64,000 bases of DNA from Streptomyces sp. NWU339 (GTDB lineage Bacteria; Actinomycetota; Actinomycetes; Streptomycetales; Streptomycetaceae): assembly GCF_003143855.1 (NCBI RefSeq), contig NZ_QFRK01000005.1, forward strand, positions 172,897-236,896, read 5' to 3'. The notes beneath the pieces are model-generated. The model was not told where the DNA came from. It did not search any database and saw only the letters and a list, made by a program, of their open reading frames with translations. Position numbers and translations under genes: made by a program. Each line of letters opens with the position of its first letter. Position 1 is the first letter of the stretch. Of the stretch, positions 1 through 10,588 are shown piece by piece.

Positions 1-1
1 C

Positions 2-565
2 GAGTGGCTCTCCATGGAGGAGATCGGCTGGGACCGGCTCTCCGGCCGCTTCGTGGACAAGAGCCTCCGGTTCATCCGCAGCATCTTCAAGCTGTACCCC
101 TGGGAGTGGCTCACCACCGACCGCTTCGCCGACCACGTCCTCGACACCCTCGACAACGGCGGCGGCACCGGCAGCACCCTGTGGATCGAGCCGGCCTGGA
201 AGATGCTGCTGAGCAACAAGGCCCTGCTGGCGATCCTCTGGGAGCTCTACCCGGAGCACCCCAACCTCCTCCCGGCCCACCTCGACGGCCCGCGCGACCT
301 GGCGTCGGGCGCCGGCTACGTGGCCAAGCCGCTGCTCGGCCGCGAGGGCGCCGGTGTGACGATCCACCACCCGGGCAGCGCCCCCGTCGTCCGCGACGAG
401 CCCTGCTGCTACCAGCAACTCGCCCCGCTGCCGGACTTCGACGGCAACCACGTCGTCCTCGGCGCCTGGACCGTCGGGGACGAGTCCGCCGGCCTCGGCA
501 TCCGCGAGTCCTCGGGCCTCATCACCGACGAGTACGCCCGCTTTCTGCCCCACGTGATCCTCTAG
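2..565 (+). CDS. Glutathionylspermidine synthase-like ATP-grasp protein, C-terminal part
   Basis: This is the 3' end of a gene that begins before the window; the frame is open from base 2 and stops at 563-565. The visible 187 residues match the C-terminal part of the GSP-synthetase/YgiC-YjfC ATP-grasp family: a segment KLYPWEWL, then IEPAWKMLLSNK, LWELYPEHPNLLPA and a glycine-rich ATP-binding stretch KPLLGREGAGV. Family members ligate an amine or amino acid with ATP; the true substrate in actinomycetes is not established and glutathionylspermidine itself is not expected here. An internal ATG at base 14 is not the real start because the homology runs through it. Confidence 0.85.
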   Translation, partial: EWLSMEEIGWDRLSGRFVDKSLRFIRSIFKLYPWEWLTTDRFADHVLDTLDNGGGTGSTLWIEPAWKMLLSNKALLAILWELYPEHPNLLPAHLDGPRDLASGAGYVAKPLLGREGAGVTIHHPGSAPVVRDEPCCYQQLAPLPDFDGNHVVLGAWTVGDESAGLGIRESSGLITDEYARFLPHVIL

Positions 566-730
566 CGCACCGAAGGTGCGCGGAAAGGTGCCGAGACGCG
601 ACTCCGTCGCGGGAGCGCGGTCGGCCACAGCGAACCCGCGGACGGCAACCGGCAGCCGCCGGGCGGACGCTCCCGCTCGCATGGCGGACGCCTCGCCACG
701 GCACTCCGTGCCGCCGGGTAGGCTGACCGG

Positions 731-827
731 CGGGCCGTGACTGGCGTGCTGGGATGGGACCGACCATCGGGAAGCGGCCCCCGGATCACCCCTGGGTGCC
801 CGGTACGAGTGCCGTGCGCCTGGGCCA
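731..827 (+). ncRNA. ZTP/ZMP riboswitch (pfl motif) in glyA leader
   Basis: The leader of glyA carries the conserved parts of the pfl RNA. The 5' block GGGCCGTGACTGGCG lies at 732-746. Its first six bases can pair with CGGCCC at 775-780 to close the outer stem, and an internal hairpin built around TGGGATGGGACCGACCATC lies between. The 3' conserved block GCCGTGCGCCTGGGC at 811-825 supplies the second half of the ligand pocket. This class senses ZTP/ZMP (AICAR phosphates), which accumulate when 10-formyl-tetrahydrofolate is short, and normally turns on folate one-carbon genes. Its place 37 bases before glyA fits exactly. Whether control is transcriptional or translational cannot be read with certainty; no U-tract terminator follows. 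Confidence 0.92.
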
Positions 828-863
828 TGCCGTGAACGCCGAACGCCACGTCCGGAGGTCCTC

Positions 864-2312
864 ATGTCCGCCGAGCCCCTCTCCACCGCTTCCACCGCCT
901 TTCGTTCCGCCCTCGACGTGATCCGCGCCGTCGAGCCGCGCGTCGCCGACGCCATCGGCCAGGAGGTCGCCGACCAGCGCGAGATGCTCAAGCTGATCGC
1001 CTCCGAGAACTACGCCTCCCCGGCCACCCTCCTGGCGATGGGCAACTGGTTCAGCGACAAGTACGCCGAGGGCACCGTCGGCCGCCGCTTCTACGCCGGC
1101 TGCCGCAACGTCGACACCGTCGAGTCGCTGGCCGCCGAGCACGCCAGGGAGCTGTTCGGCGCCCGCCACGCCTACGTCCAGCCGCACTCGGGCATCGACG
1201 CCAACCTGGTCGCCTTTTGGGCCGTGCTCGCCCAGCGCGTCGAGGCACCCGCCCTGGAGAAGGCCGGCGTCCGCCAGGTCAACGACCTCTCCGAGGCCGA
1301 CTGGGCCGAACTGCGCCGCGCCTTCGGTAACCAGCGCATGCTCGGCATGTCCCTGGACGCCGGCGGCCACCTCACCCACGGCTTCCGCCCGAACATCTCA
1401 GGAAAGATGTTCGACCAGCGTTCCTACGGCACCGACCCGGCCACCGGCCTCCTCGACTACGAGGCGCTGCGCGCCTCCGCCCGCGAGTTCAAGCCGCTGA
1501 TCATCGTCGCTGGCTACTCCGCCTACCCCCGTCTGGTGAACTTCCGGATCATGCGCGAGATCGCCGACGAGGTCGGCGCCACGCTCATGGTCGACATGGC
1601 CCACTTCGCCGGTCTCGTCGCCGGCAAGGTCCTCACCGGCGACTTCGACCCGGTCCCGCACGCCCAGATCGTCACCACCACCACCCACAAGTCGCTGCGC
1701 GGCCCGCGCGGCGGCATGGTCCTGTGCGACGACTCGCTCAAGGACCAGGTCGACCGCGGCTGCCCGATGGTCCTGGGCGGTCCGCTCCCGCACGTCATGG
1801 CCGCCAAGGCGGTCGCCCTGGCGGAGGCACGGCAGCCCTCCTTCCAGGACTACGCCCAGCGCATCGTGGACAACTCCCGCGCCCTCGCCGACGGCCTGAT
1901 GCGCCGCGGCGCCACCCTGGTCACCGGCGGCAGCGACAACCACCTCAACCTGATCGACGTCACCACCTCCTACGGCCTCACCGGCCGCCAGGCCGAGGCC
2001 GCCCTGCTCGAGTCGGGCATCGTCACCAACCGCAACAGCATCCCGGCCGACCCCAACGGCGCCTGGTACACCTCCGGCATCCGCATCGGCACCCCCGCAC
2101 TGACCACGCGCGGTCTGGGCACCGCCGAGATGGACGAGGTCGCCGCCCTCATCGACCGCGTGCTGACCACCGCGGAGCCCGGCACCACCAAGTCCGGCGC
2201 CCCGTCCAAGGCCGCCCACGTCCTCGACGCGAAGACCGCCGACGAGATCTCCCGCCGCGCCACCGACCTGGTGGCCGGCTTCCCGCTGTACCCGGAGATC
2301 GACCTCGGCTGA
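864..2312 (+). CDS. glyA: Serine hydroxymethyltransferase
   Basis: GlyA interconverts serine and glycine, passing a one-carbon unit to tetrahydrofolate; it is cytoplasmic and PLP-dependent. The 482-residue protein has the PLP lysine in [10 protein letters not shown] (Lys276), the LIASENY segment near residue 44, and the AHFAGLVA motif. It is about 65 residues longer than the E. coli enzyme; most of the excess is an insertion around residues 121-157 typical of the long actinobacterial form. The ATG at 864 follows GGAGG at 854-858. It is a single-gene unit, led by a ZTP riboswitch and closed by a 12-bp hairpin at 2337. Confidence 0.97.
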   Translation: MSAEPLSTASTAFRSALDVIRAVEPRVADAIGQEVADQREMLKLIASENYASPATLLAMGNWFSDKYAEGTVGRRFYAGCRNVDTVESLAAEHARELFGARHAYVQPHSGIDANLVAFWAVLAQRVEAPALEKAGVRQVNDLSEADWAELRRAFGNQRMLGMSLDAGGHLTHGFRPNISGKMFDQRSYGTDPATGLLDYEALRASAREFKPLIIVAGYSAYPRLVNFRIMREIADEVGATLMVDMAHFAGLVAGKVLTGDFDPVPHAQIVTTTTHKSLRGPRGGMVLCDDSLKDQVDRGCPMVLGGPLPHVMAAKAVALAEARQPSFQDYAQRIVDNSRALADGLMRRGATLVTGGSDNHLNLIDVTTSYGLTGRQAEAALLESGIVTNRNSIPADPNGAWYTSGIRIGTPALTTRGLGTAEMDEVAALIDRVLTTAEPGTTKSGAPSKAAHVLDAKTADEISRRATDLVAGFPLYPEIDLG

Positions 2313-2336
2313 GGAGTTCCTTCTCGACGTGTCCCG

Positions 2337-2365
2337 CGGCGGCCCGGCCATGTGCCGGGCCGCCG
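2337..2365. terminator. Bidirectional terminator after glyA
   Basis: A perfect 12-bp GC-only inverted repeat (2337-2348 with 2354-2365) with a five-base loop sits between the convergent glyA and the minus-strand gene ending at 2386. There is no T-tract, as is usual for Streptomyces terminators. Confidence 0.75.
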
Positions 2366-2385
2366 TTCGCCGCCGTTCGCCGTCG

Positions 2386-3141
2386 TCAGGCGTCCAGCAG
2401 TTCCTGCCTCGGCCCCGGATCCTCCCGGTCCTCCCGTCGGCGGATCAGCGGCAACCGCGTCACGTACGGGCGCAGCACCAGGGCCAGCGCCGCTCCGGCC
2501 GCCAGGCCCGGTATCGCCCACCACCAGTCGGTGCCGTCGTCCGTCGCCGGTGCGGCGCGGGTTTCGGAGGCTGCCGCAGTCGCATCCTGGTCCGCCCCGG
2601 GGCCGGCCTGCTCCGTCCCCGCCCCGGCCTGCTCCGTCTGCCACGGTGCCGGGTAGTTGTCGGGGGCCGATCCCGTGCCTGTCGTCTTGCCCATCACGCC
2701 CAGGTCGAACAGGAACTTGTGCACATCCGACGGGTGCTCGGCGCGGTGCCAGAGGCCGTTCGGCGATTCCGCGAGGTTCCCCGCCGTGTGTATCCACACG
2801 TCTTGGCCCATGTCCGCCAGGAAGACCCGGTCCACGCGCCACGGCGTCACGTCGTGCACCATCCACGTCACATTGATCAGCCGGGCCGAGGCCGAGGCCG
2901 CCTCCGGCGGCATGTCACGTGTGCCCTTGCCGACGGGGCCGAGCAGTTGCTCCAGCATGCCGTACGCCTTGTCGGAGTTGTACAGCGATGCCGTTTCCCC
3001 GCTCCCCGGAGAGACCACCAGCACGCTCGTCGGCCCCCCGGCGGAGGCGGGCGACGCTCCCCACAACATCAGGGCCAGTGCTGCTGCCAACGCGCCCATG
3101 CCCGCCGTCAGTTGTCGAATACTGCCCTTCCATCCGCGCAT
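2386..3141 (-). CDS. Secreted, C-terminally membrane-anchored protein of unknown function
   Basis: The 251-residue product has a Sec signal peptide (hydrophobic GALAAALALMLWG, cleavage probably after SPASA). A soluble domain of about 130 residues follows, then an Ala/Gly/Thr-rich spacer and one transmembrane segment near residues 205-225 with a basic cytoplasmic tail. I do not recognise the extracellular domain; it is rich in Trp and Asp and includes YNSDKAYGMLEQLLGP. The ATG at 3141 has a G-rich stretch a few bases upstream; an in-frame GTG at 3153 would add four residues. It ends facing glyA and lies downstream of the sigma/anti-sigma pair on the same strand, about 130 bases away, so co-regulation is possible but unproven. 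Confidence 0.7.
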   Translation of the reverse strand: MRGWKGSIRQLTAGMGALAAALALMLWGASPASAGGPTSVLVVSPGSGETASLYNSDKAYGMLEQLLGPVGKGTRDMPPEAASASARLINVTWMVHDVTPWRVDRVFLADMGQDVWIHTAGNLAESPNGLWHRAEHPSDVHKFLFDLGVMGKTTGTGSAPDNYPAPWQTEQAGAGTEQAGPGADQDATAAASETRAAPATDDGTDWWWAIPGLAAGAALALVLRPYVTRLPLIRRREDREDPGPRQELLDA

Positions 3142-3275
3142 CCGGACCCCCACTCGGCCGGTCGATCCCCGTGCGGCCCGCCCACGGGCCGCCTGTCACT
3201 TCTGGTACACCGCCCGACCCGCCGGGGTTCCCAATCGGTCCCCCGCGCATTCCGCGACTCCGGGAGGCGGCCCGG

Positions 3276-4147
3276 CTACCGGCCCGCCTCCTCGACCGCC
3301 TCCGCGATCTCCAGCGCCCGCGCCTTCGACCCCACCCCTTCCAGCCGCAGCGTCACACCGTCTCCGGCCGCACCCTCACCGTCCACCCCACCCCCGTGGG
3401 CCCACAACAGGGTCGGCCCCGCCGTGCGCTCCGCCCGGGTGAACCGGTGACCGTCCGTGTCCACCATCCAGAAGCTCAGCAGATGAGCCCGCGGGAACCA
3501 ATAGGCCGACCCCGGGACTCCGTCCTCATCGCCCTCCTCGCCCAGCGGCAGCCACTCCGGCTGCTCGCGCACGGTCTTGGTGAAGGTGTTGTCCAGGCGG
3601 GCCGGGAACTCGTCCAGCCGGATCGTCCGCCCCTCCTCCCGCCAGCACAGGCTCACCAGGAACCGCCCCCGCGGCAGCCCGCTCACCGTCACCGCGTCCG
3701 GGACGCCCAGCGTCTTGGGCACCAGCGGCGTGAACCCCGCCCGCCGCTCCGCCTCACCGAGCGACACCGAGCGCCCGCAGCCCCGCACCTCCGCACCCGG
3801 TGAGGGAACCGCCGACGGGTCGTACCGCACCTCGACCCCGCCGAAGCCGAACCAGTCGGTCATCGCCGCCCGCACCGGAGACGTCAGCGCCAGCACCGTC
3901 AGCAGCCCGCACACCGCCGCGACCAACGACCGCCACCGCGCCCGCGTCCAGCGCCGCACCGCCCGCAGCCGCTCCCCGGCACCCGCCGGCTCGGCCGCCG
4001 GAACCGGCACCTGCTCGGCGAGTATCCGCCCCAGCACCCGCTCGACCATCGACTCGGACTCCGCAGCCCCATCCGGCCCGTCCAAGGACCGGCCGAAGGC
4101 CCGCAGCTCCTCCCGCAGGCGCTCGGCCTCACCGTCGTACCGCTCAC

Positions 4148-4151
<4 letters not shown>
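3276..4151 (-). CDS. Membrane anti-sigma-factor-like protein
   Basis: The 291-residue protein starts at a GTG that overlaps the stop of the sigma gene (GTGA), so the two are translationally coupled. A charged cytoplasmic N-terminal domain (about residues 1-72) is followed by one membrane segment (about 73-95, SLVAAVCGLLTVLALTS) and an extracellular domain with an SFWMVDTDGHRF segment. No zinc-binding HxxxCxxC motif is visible, so it is not a ZAS anti-sigma factor. The layout and coupling still indicate a transmembrane regulator of the sigma factor at 4148-4747. Binding is inferred, not shown. Confidence 0.75.
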
Positions 4152-5844
<1,693 letters not shown>

Positions 5845-5969
5845 ACGGACCGGGTCGCCGGCCGTGCTGAACGCGACCCGGGCACCGATCCGTACCACCG
5901 GGCGAGCGCCGTACATCACGTCGGCTGCGCCTGCCCGGGACGGGACCGTGGTCGTACAGTCAGGTAGAG

Positions 5970-5991
5970 GGTGACCGCTTCGGCGGTCACC
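5970..5991 (+). terminator. UUCG-capped hairpin, probable trpS terminator
   Basis: A 9-bp perfect stem (GGTGACCGC at 5970-5978 with GCGGTCACC at 5983-5991) capped by TTCG lies between trpS and the next gene. It could instead be a leader hairpin of the gene starting at 6032, since it ends only 40 bases before it. Confidence 0.55.
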
Positions 5992-6031
5992 AGGTGCTCA
6001 GCGGAATCACCATCACAACGAAGGAGACGAC

Positions 6032-6610
6032 GTGGGGACCGTAACGATCGGTGTGTCGATCGCGGTCCCGGAGCCCCACGGCAGCCGGCTTCAGCAGCTG
6101 CGCGCGGGCTTCGGCGACGCCGCTGCTCACGGTATCCCCACGCATGTCACCCTGCTGCCGCCGACGGAGGTCGACGAGGGCGACCTGACGGCCGTCGAGG
6201 CGCATCTGAGCGAGGTCGCCGCGACCGGTCGGCCGTTCCCCATGCGGCTGTCGGGCACCGGCACCTTCCGGCCGCTGTCGCCGGTCGTGTTCGTCCGGAT
6301 CGTGGAGGGCGCCGAGGCCTGCACCTGGCTGCAGAAGCAGGTCCGCGACGCGTCCGGTCCCGTCGCCCGTGAGCTGCAGTTCCCGTACCACCCGCACGTC
6401 ACCGTGGCGCACGGGATCGACGAGGCGGCGATGGACCGCGCCTTCGAGGAACTCGCCGACTACGAGGCGCACTGGCCCTGCACCGGCTTCGCGCTCTACG
6501 AACAGGGCGCCGACGCGGTGTGGCGCAAGCTGCGGCAGTTCCCGTTCGGCTCGCTGGTGGTGCCGCCGCAGGCCGGGCGCGCGGACTGCGACTCCGTCTC
6601 CGCGCGCTGA
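6032..6610 (+). CDS. 2'-5' RNA ligase / 2H phosphoesterase family protein
   Basis: The 192-residue protein has the two HxT motifs of the 2H phosphoesterase superfamily: HVTLLPP near residue 38 and HVTVAHG near 126. These act on 2'-5' or cyclic phosphodiester bonds in RNA or nucleotides; the physiological substrate is not known. GTG 6032 is preceded by AAGGAG. The gene is 41 bases upstream of the YihY-family gene and probably shares a transcript with it. Confidence 0.85.
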   Translation: MGTVTIGVSIAVPEPHGSRLQQLRAGFGDAAAHGIPTHVTLLPPTEVDEGDLTAVEAHLSEVAATGRPFPMRLSGTGTFRPLSPVVFVRIVEGAEACTWLQKQVRDASGPVARELQFPYHPHVTVAHGIDEAAMDRAFEELADYEAHWPCTGFALYEQGADAVWRKLRQFPFGSLVVPPQAGRADCDSVSAR

Positions 6611-6650
6611 CAGGGGTTCCGGCCCGGCGGGACGGGGGCAGAGGCGGTTC

Positions 6651-7562
6651 ATGGACTGGCTGAAGAAGATCCCGGTCGTCGGCCCGTGGGCGGCAAGACT
6701 GATGCGCACGCACGCGTGGCGGTCGTACGAGCGGATGGACCGCGTGCACTGGACGCGGCTGGCCGCCGCGATGACGTTCACCAGCTTCGTCGCGCTGTTC
6801 CCGCTGCTCACGGTCGCCGCCGCGATCGGCGCCGCCACGCTCGGCCAGGAGCAGCAGGACACCCTCCAGGAGAAGATCACCCAGCAGGTGCCCGGCATCT
6901 CCGACCAGCTGGACCTCGGGGGCCTGGTGGAGAACGCCGGCACCGTGGGCCTCATCGCCGGTGCCGTCCTGCTGTTCACCGGCATCAGCTGGGCCGGATC
7001 CATGCGCGAGTGCCTGCGCGCGGTGTGGGAGCTGCCCGACGAGGAGGAGAACCCCGCCCTGCGCAAGGCCAAGGACGCGGGCATCCTCATCGGGCTCGGC
7101 GGCGCGGTCCTGATCACCCTGGGCGCGTCCGCCGTCGCCTCCGCGATGGTCGGCCGGATCAGCAGGGGCATCGGGCTGGAGGAGGGCGGCTGGGGCGGGA
7201 TCGTGCTGCACGTCGCGGCCTTCGCCGTCGCCGTGGGAGCCGATTTCCTGCTCCTGCTGTACGTCCTGACCCTGCTGCCCGGCGTCGAACCCGCCCGCCG
7301 CCGTCTGGTGGTGGCCGCGCTCACCGGCGCGGTCGGTTTCGAACTGCTGAAACTGCTGCTCAGCGGCTACATCCAGGGGGTGGCCGCGAAGAGCATGTAC
7401 GGCGCGTTCGGCGTCCCGGTGGCCCTGCTGCTGTGGATCAACTTCACCGCGAAACTGGTGTTGTTCTGCGCCGCCTGGACCGCGACGACGCAGAACGAGG
7501 AGACCGGGCTCACGGACGCGAGCGGCGGCGCACCAGGTCCGGCAGTGGCCAACGGCGGTTGA
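6651..7562 (+). CDS. YihY/BrkB-family inner membrane protein
   Basis: The 303-residue protein has about six transmembrane segments and the family features AAAMTFTSFVALFPLLTV at the start of TM1, GISWAGSMRECLRAVW, YVLTLLPGVEPARRR, and YGAFGVPVALLLWINF. The family was once called RNase BN, which is wrong; its role is unknown, possibly transport. ATG 6651 has GAGG about 6 bases upstream. The last 53 bases overlap the 3' end of the convergent carboxypeptidase gene, encoding a short hydrophilic tail on this side. Confidence 0.88.
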   Translation: MDWLKKIPVVGPWAARLMRTHAWRSYERMDRVHWTRLAAAMTFTSFVALFPLLTVAAAIGAATLGQEQQDTLQEKITQQVPGISDQLDLGGLVENAGTVGLIAGAVLLFTGISWAGSMRECLRAVWELPDEEENPALRKAKDAGILIGLGGAVLITLGASAVASAMVGRISRGIGLEEGGWGGIVLHVAAFAVAVGADFLLLLYVLTLLPGVEPARRRLVVAALTGAVGFELLKLLLSGYIQGVAAKSMYGAFGVPVALLLWINFTAKLVLFCAAWTATTQNEETGLTDASGGAPGPAVANGG

Positions 7563-8829
7563 CCAGGAACGCCCCGCCCGCGAGCAGCACCAGCACCCCG
7601 CCCGTGACGGCGAGCGCGGTCCCCATGCCGTTGGCGCCGCCCCCGGCCGGGGCGCTCGCCACCGGCTCGGCGCCCGCGGCGCCGGGCGTGGCGTCACCGG
7701 CGCCGCCCGCCTCGCCGGGGGAGGCGGAGGCGTCCGCCTGGGCGCCCGCCCGCACGGCGCTCTTCGGCGGCACCAGCTCACCCACCGGATCGACCTTGCC
7801 GGCCGCCTTGAAACCCCAGTCGAAGAGCTTCGCGGTCTCCTTGTAGACCGTGTTGCTCCCGTCCTCCTGCGGGTTCATCACGGTGACGAGCAGCACGGTG
7901 CCGTCCTGCTCGGCGACCCCGGTGAAGGTCGCGCCCGCGTTGGTGGTGTTGCCGTTCTTCACACCCGCGATGCCCTCGTAGACGGGCACGTCGGAGTCGC
8001 CGGACAGCAGCCGGTTGGTGTTCTGGATCTCGAAGGACTTGCGGACCTCCTTGCCCTTCTTGTTCTTCTTCGTCTCGCCCGGGAAGTCGGCGCGGACCGT
8101 CGAGGCGTACTCCCGGAAGTCCTTCTTCTGCAGCCCGGAGCGGGCGATCAGCGTCAGGTCGTACGCGGAGGACACCTGCCCCTCGGCGTCGTAGCCGTCG
8201 GGGCTGACCACGTGCGTGTCGAGGGCCTGGAGCTCCTCGGCGTGCTCGTTCATCTCCTGGACGGTGTTCTCGACGCCGTCGTTCATCGCCGCCAGCACGC
8301 GCACGGCGTCGTTGCCGGAGCGAAGGAAGACACCGAGCCACAGGTCGTGGACGGTGTAGGTCTCCTCCTCCTTGATCCCGACCATGCTGGAGCCGGGGCC
8401 GATACCGGCGAGGTCGGAGGGGGCGACCTTGTGCTCGGCGGATCCGGGCCACTTCGGCAGCAGCGTGTCGGCGAACAGCATCTTCAGAGTGCTCGCCGGG
8501 GCCAGCCGCCAGTGCGCGTTGTGCGCGGCGAGCACCTCGCCGGACTCGGCGTCGGCGACGATCCAGGAACGGGCCGACAGTTCCTTCGGCAGCACCGGTA
8601 CCCCGCTCGCGAGGTTGACCTGCGTTCCCGGCTGCCCGAGCCGGGCGCCGCCCACCGACGACATGGTCGCCGGGGGAGTGGCCGAAGGACTGCTCGAAGG
8701 GCTCGGCGCCGCGAGTGCGACGGGAGCGGTCAGCGCGGTGGACAACAGAATGGCGGAAGTGACCAGCAGCGATCGCCGGATGGAGTTTTTGGGTGCGGGC
8801 ACGGACGGAAACGTACATGCCCTGCCCAT
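7510..8829 (-). CDS. D-alanyl-D-alanine carboxypeptidase (low-molecular-weight PBP)
   Basis: A peptidase S11-type enzyme that trims the pentapeptide of peptidoglycan outside the cell. The 439-residue precursor has a signal peptide (about 1-40, APVALA), the active-site STLK at 113-116, SGN at 171-173, and KNG at 291-293 in place of the more usual KTG; the KNG form also occurs in other actinobacterial enzymes. A low-complexity Ala/Gly/Pro stretch leads to a C-terminal membrane anchor (LAVTGGVLVLLAGGAFLV). ATG 8829 follows AAGGGGA. The 3' end overlaps the convergent YihY gene. Confidence 0.93.
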   Translation of the reverse strand: MGRACTFPSVPAPKNSIRRSLLVTSAILLSTALTAPVALAAPSPSSSPSATPPATMSSVGGARLGQPGTQVNLASGVPVLPKELSARSWIVADAESGEVLAAHNAHWRLAPASTLKMLFADTLLPKWPGSAEHKVAPSDLAGIGPGSSMVGIKEEETYTVHDLWLGVFLRSGNDAVRVLAAMNDGVENTVQEMNEHAEELQALDTHVVSPDGYDAEGQVSSAYDLTLIARSGLQKKDFREYASTVRADFPGETKKNKKGKEVRKSFEIQNTNRLLSGDSDVPVYEGIAGVKNGNTTNAGATFTGVAEQDGTVLLVTVMNPQEDGSNTVYKETAKLFDWGFKAAGKVDPVGELVPPKSAVRAGAQADASASPGEAGGAGDATPGAAGAEPVASAPAGGGANGMGTALAVTGGVLVLLAGGAFLVNRRWPLPDLVRRRSRP

Positions 8830-8974
8830 GGAAGTCCCCTTTCCGTCCCCACCCCGCGAACGGAACCGGACACCGTCCGGCGATACTGGATCCATGCCGT
8901 GCCCGTCCGGGGGACAACCCCCGGCCCCCTGGCCGACTCCGGGTGCCCGGCGTTGCGATGAAAGGTTCGATCTG

Positions 8975-9223
8975 GTGAAGCTCAGCCGCCCCGTCTCCTG
9001 GTTCCTGCTCGCCTTCGGGGTGTGGAGCTGGATCATCTGGATCACTTTCGTCAAGAACCTGGTCAAGGACGGCAGCGGGCTCGCGTTCGACGACGGCGAG
9101 CCGACGGCGTACTTCTGGGTCCATCTGCTGCTGGCCGTCGTCTCCTTCGTATTGGGGACGGCCGTCGGAGCCATCGGGTTGCGTGGTCTGCGCGCACTGA
9201 GCCGGATGTCACGCACGTCGTAA
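8975..9223 (+). CDS. SCO4848-family small membrane protein
   Basis: An 82-residue protein with two transmembrane helices: SWFLLAFGVWSWIIWITFV near the N-terminus and FWVHLLLAVVSFVLGTAVGAIGLRG near the C-terminus, joined by an acidic loop. It matches the small conserved actinobacterial family named after SCO4848; function unknown. GTG 8975 has AAAGG about 10 bases upstream. It diverges from the carboxypeptidase and is followed 24 bases later by the metallophosphoesterase, probably in one transcript. Confidence 0.78.
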   Translation: MKLSRPVSWFLLAFGVWSWIIWITFVKNLVKDGSGLAFDDGEPTAYFWVHLLLAVVSFVLGTAVGAIGLRGLRALSRMSRTS

Positions 9224-9247
9224 CGGAAAACTGGGGAACACCGCACC

Positions 9248-10555
9248 GTGCCCATCGTCTTCGTACTCGTCGCACTGCTGGTCCTCGCCGTTCTGGTGAC
9301 GGGCAACTGGTACATGTGGCGCCGCCTGTTCCGCGACACGACCCGGGGACCGGGTGCCGTGCGCCGCTGGGGCGTCCTGGTGTTCGCCGGAGGCTGGGCG
9401 CTGACCTTCGCGGCCTTCTTCGCCACGCGCAGCGGTGCCCCGTTCTGGCTCAAGCAGGTCCTGGCCTGGCCGGGCTACCTCTGGCTGGCCCTGTGCCTCT
9501 ACCTGCTGCTGGCGGTGCTCGCGGGTGAGGTCGTACGCCCGGTACTGCGCCTGGCCCTGGAGCGCCGGGCGGCGCGGCGGACGGCACCGCCGCACGAGGA
9601 ACCGGCGCCGATACCCGCGGGGGCGACGGCCGCCGCACCGGGATCGGCGCAGTCGGCGGCCCCGGACACCCCCGCCCCCGGCGCCGACCCCGCCCCTTCC
9701 CTTTCTTCTCCTTCTTCGAGCCTCGTCGGCCCCTCCCGTCGTCTCTTCGTCTCCCGGGTGGTCGCCGGGGCCGCCGCCGCGGCGGCCGTCGGGACGGTCG
9801 GGTACGGCACGCACGGCGTGGTGCGCGGACCGCGGGTGAAGCGGGTCACCGTGCCGCTCGCCAAGCTGCCCCGCGCGGCGCACGGTTACCGGATCGCGGT
9901 GGTCAGCGACATCCACCTGGGGCCCGTTCTCGGCCGGGGCTTCGCGCAGAAGGTCGTCGACACGATCAACTCGACCCAGCCCGACCTGATCGCCGTCGTC
10001 GGCGATCTGGTGGACGGCAACGTGAAGGAACTCGGCCCGGCCGCGGCCCCCTTGGCGCAGCTGACGGCACGGCACGGCTCCTTCTTCGTCACCGGGAACC
10101 ACGAGTACTTCTCCGGTGCCGAGGAGTGGGTCGAGGAGGTGCGCCGGCTCGGTCTGCGTCCCCTGGAGAACGCCCGCACGGAACTCCCGCACTTCGACCT
10201 CGCCGGAGTGAACGACCTGGCCGGTGAGAACTACGGCCAGGGCCCCGACTACGCGCGGGCGCTCGGCGACCGGGACCGGGCACGCGCGTGCGTGCTCCTC
10301 GCCCACCAGCCGGTGATGGTCCACGAGGCCGTCGACCACGGCGTCGACCTCCAGCTCTCCGGTCACACCCACGGCGGCCAGCTCTGGCCCGCCAGCTACC
10401 TCGCCGTCGCCGCCAACCCGACCCTCGCGGGCCTGGACCGGTACGGCGACACCCAGCTGTACGTCAGCCGCGGCGCCGGTGCCTGGGGCCCGCCGACCCG
10501 GATCGGCGCGCCGTCGGACATCACGGTGATCGAACTGGCGTCGAAGCAGACCTGA
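9248..10555 (+). CDS. Membrane-anchored metallophosphoesterase (YkuE/calcineurin-like)
   Basis: The 435-residue protein has four N-terminal membrane segments (within residues 1-100), an Ala/Pro/Ser-rich linker, a further hydrophobic segment near 175-195, and a calcineurin-like domain. The metal-ligand motifs are all present: SDIHLG, GDLVDGN, GNHEYF and GHTHGGQLWP. Related proteins act on phospholipid or lipid-linked phosphates at the membrane; the substrate here is unknown. Translation starts at GTG 9248 with only a weak Shine-Dalgarno, and a 10-bp hairpin follows the stop by five bases. Confidence 0.88.
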   Translation: MPIVFVLVALLVLAVLVTGNWYMWRRLFRDTTRGPGAVRRWGVLVFAGGWALTFAAFFATRSGAPFWLKQVLAWPGYLWLALCLYLLLAVLAGEVVRPVLRLALERRAARRTAPPHEEPAPIPAGATAAAPGSAQSAAPDTPAPGADPAPSLSSPSSSLVGPSRRLFVSRVVAGAAAAAAVGTVGYGTHGVVRGPRVKRVTVPLAKLPRAAHGYRIAVVSDIHLGPVLGRGFAQKVVDTINSTQPDLIAVVGDLVDGNVKELGPAAAPLAQLTARHGSFFVTGNHEYFSGAEEWVEEVRRLGLRPLENARTELPHFDLAGVNDLAGENYGQGPDYARALGDRDRARACVLLAHQPVMVHEAVDHGVDLQLSGHTHGGQLWPASYLAVAANPTLAGLDRYGDTQLYVSRGAGAWGPPTRIGAPSDITVIELASKQT

Positions 10556-10560
10556 CGGCG

Positions 10561-10584
10561 GCCCCGCGCGCCCGCGCGCGGGGC
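10561..10584. terminator. Bidirectional terminator
   Basis: A perfect 10-bp GC stem (10561-10570 with 10575-10584) with a four-base loop separates the convergent metallophosphoesterase and TetR genes. Confidence 0.75.
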
Positions 10585-10588
10585 GGGG

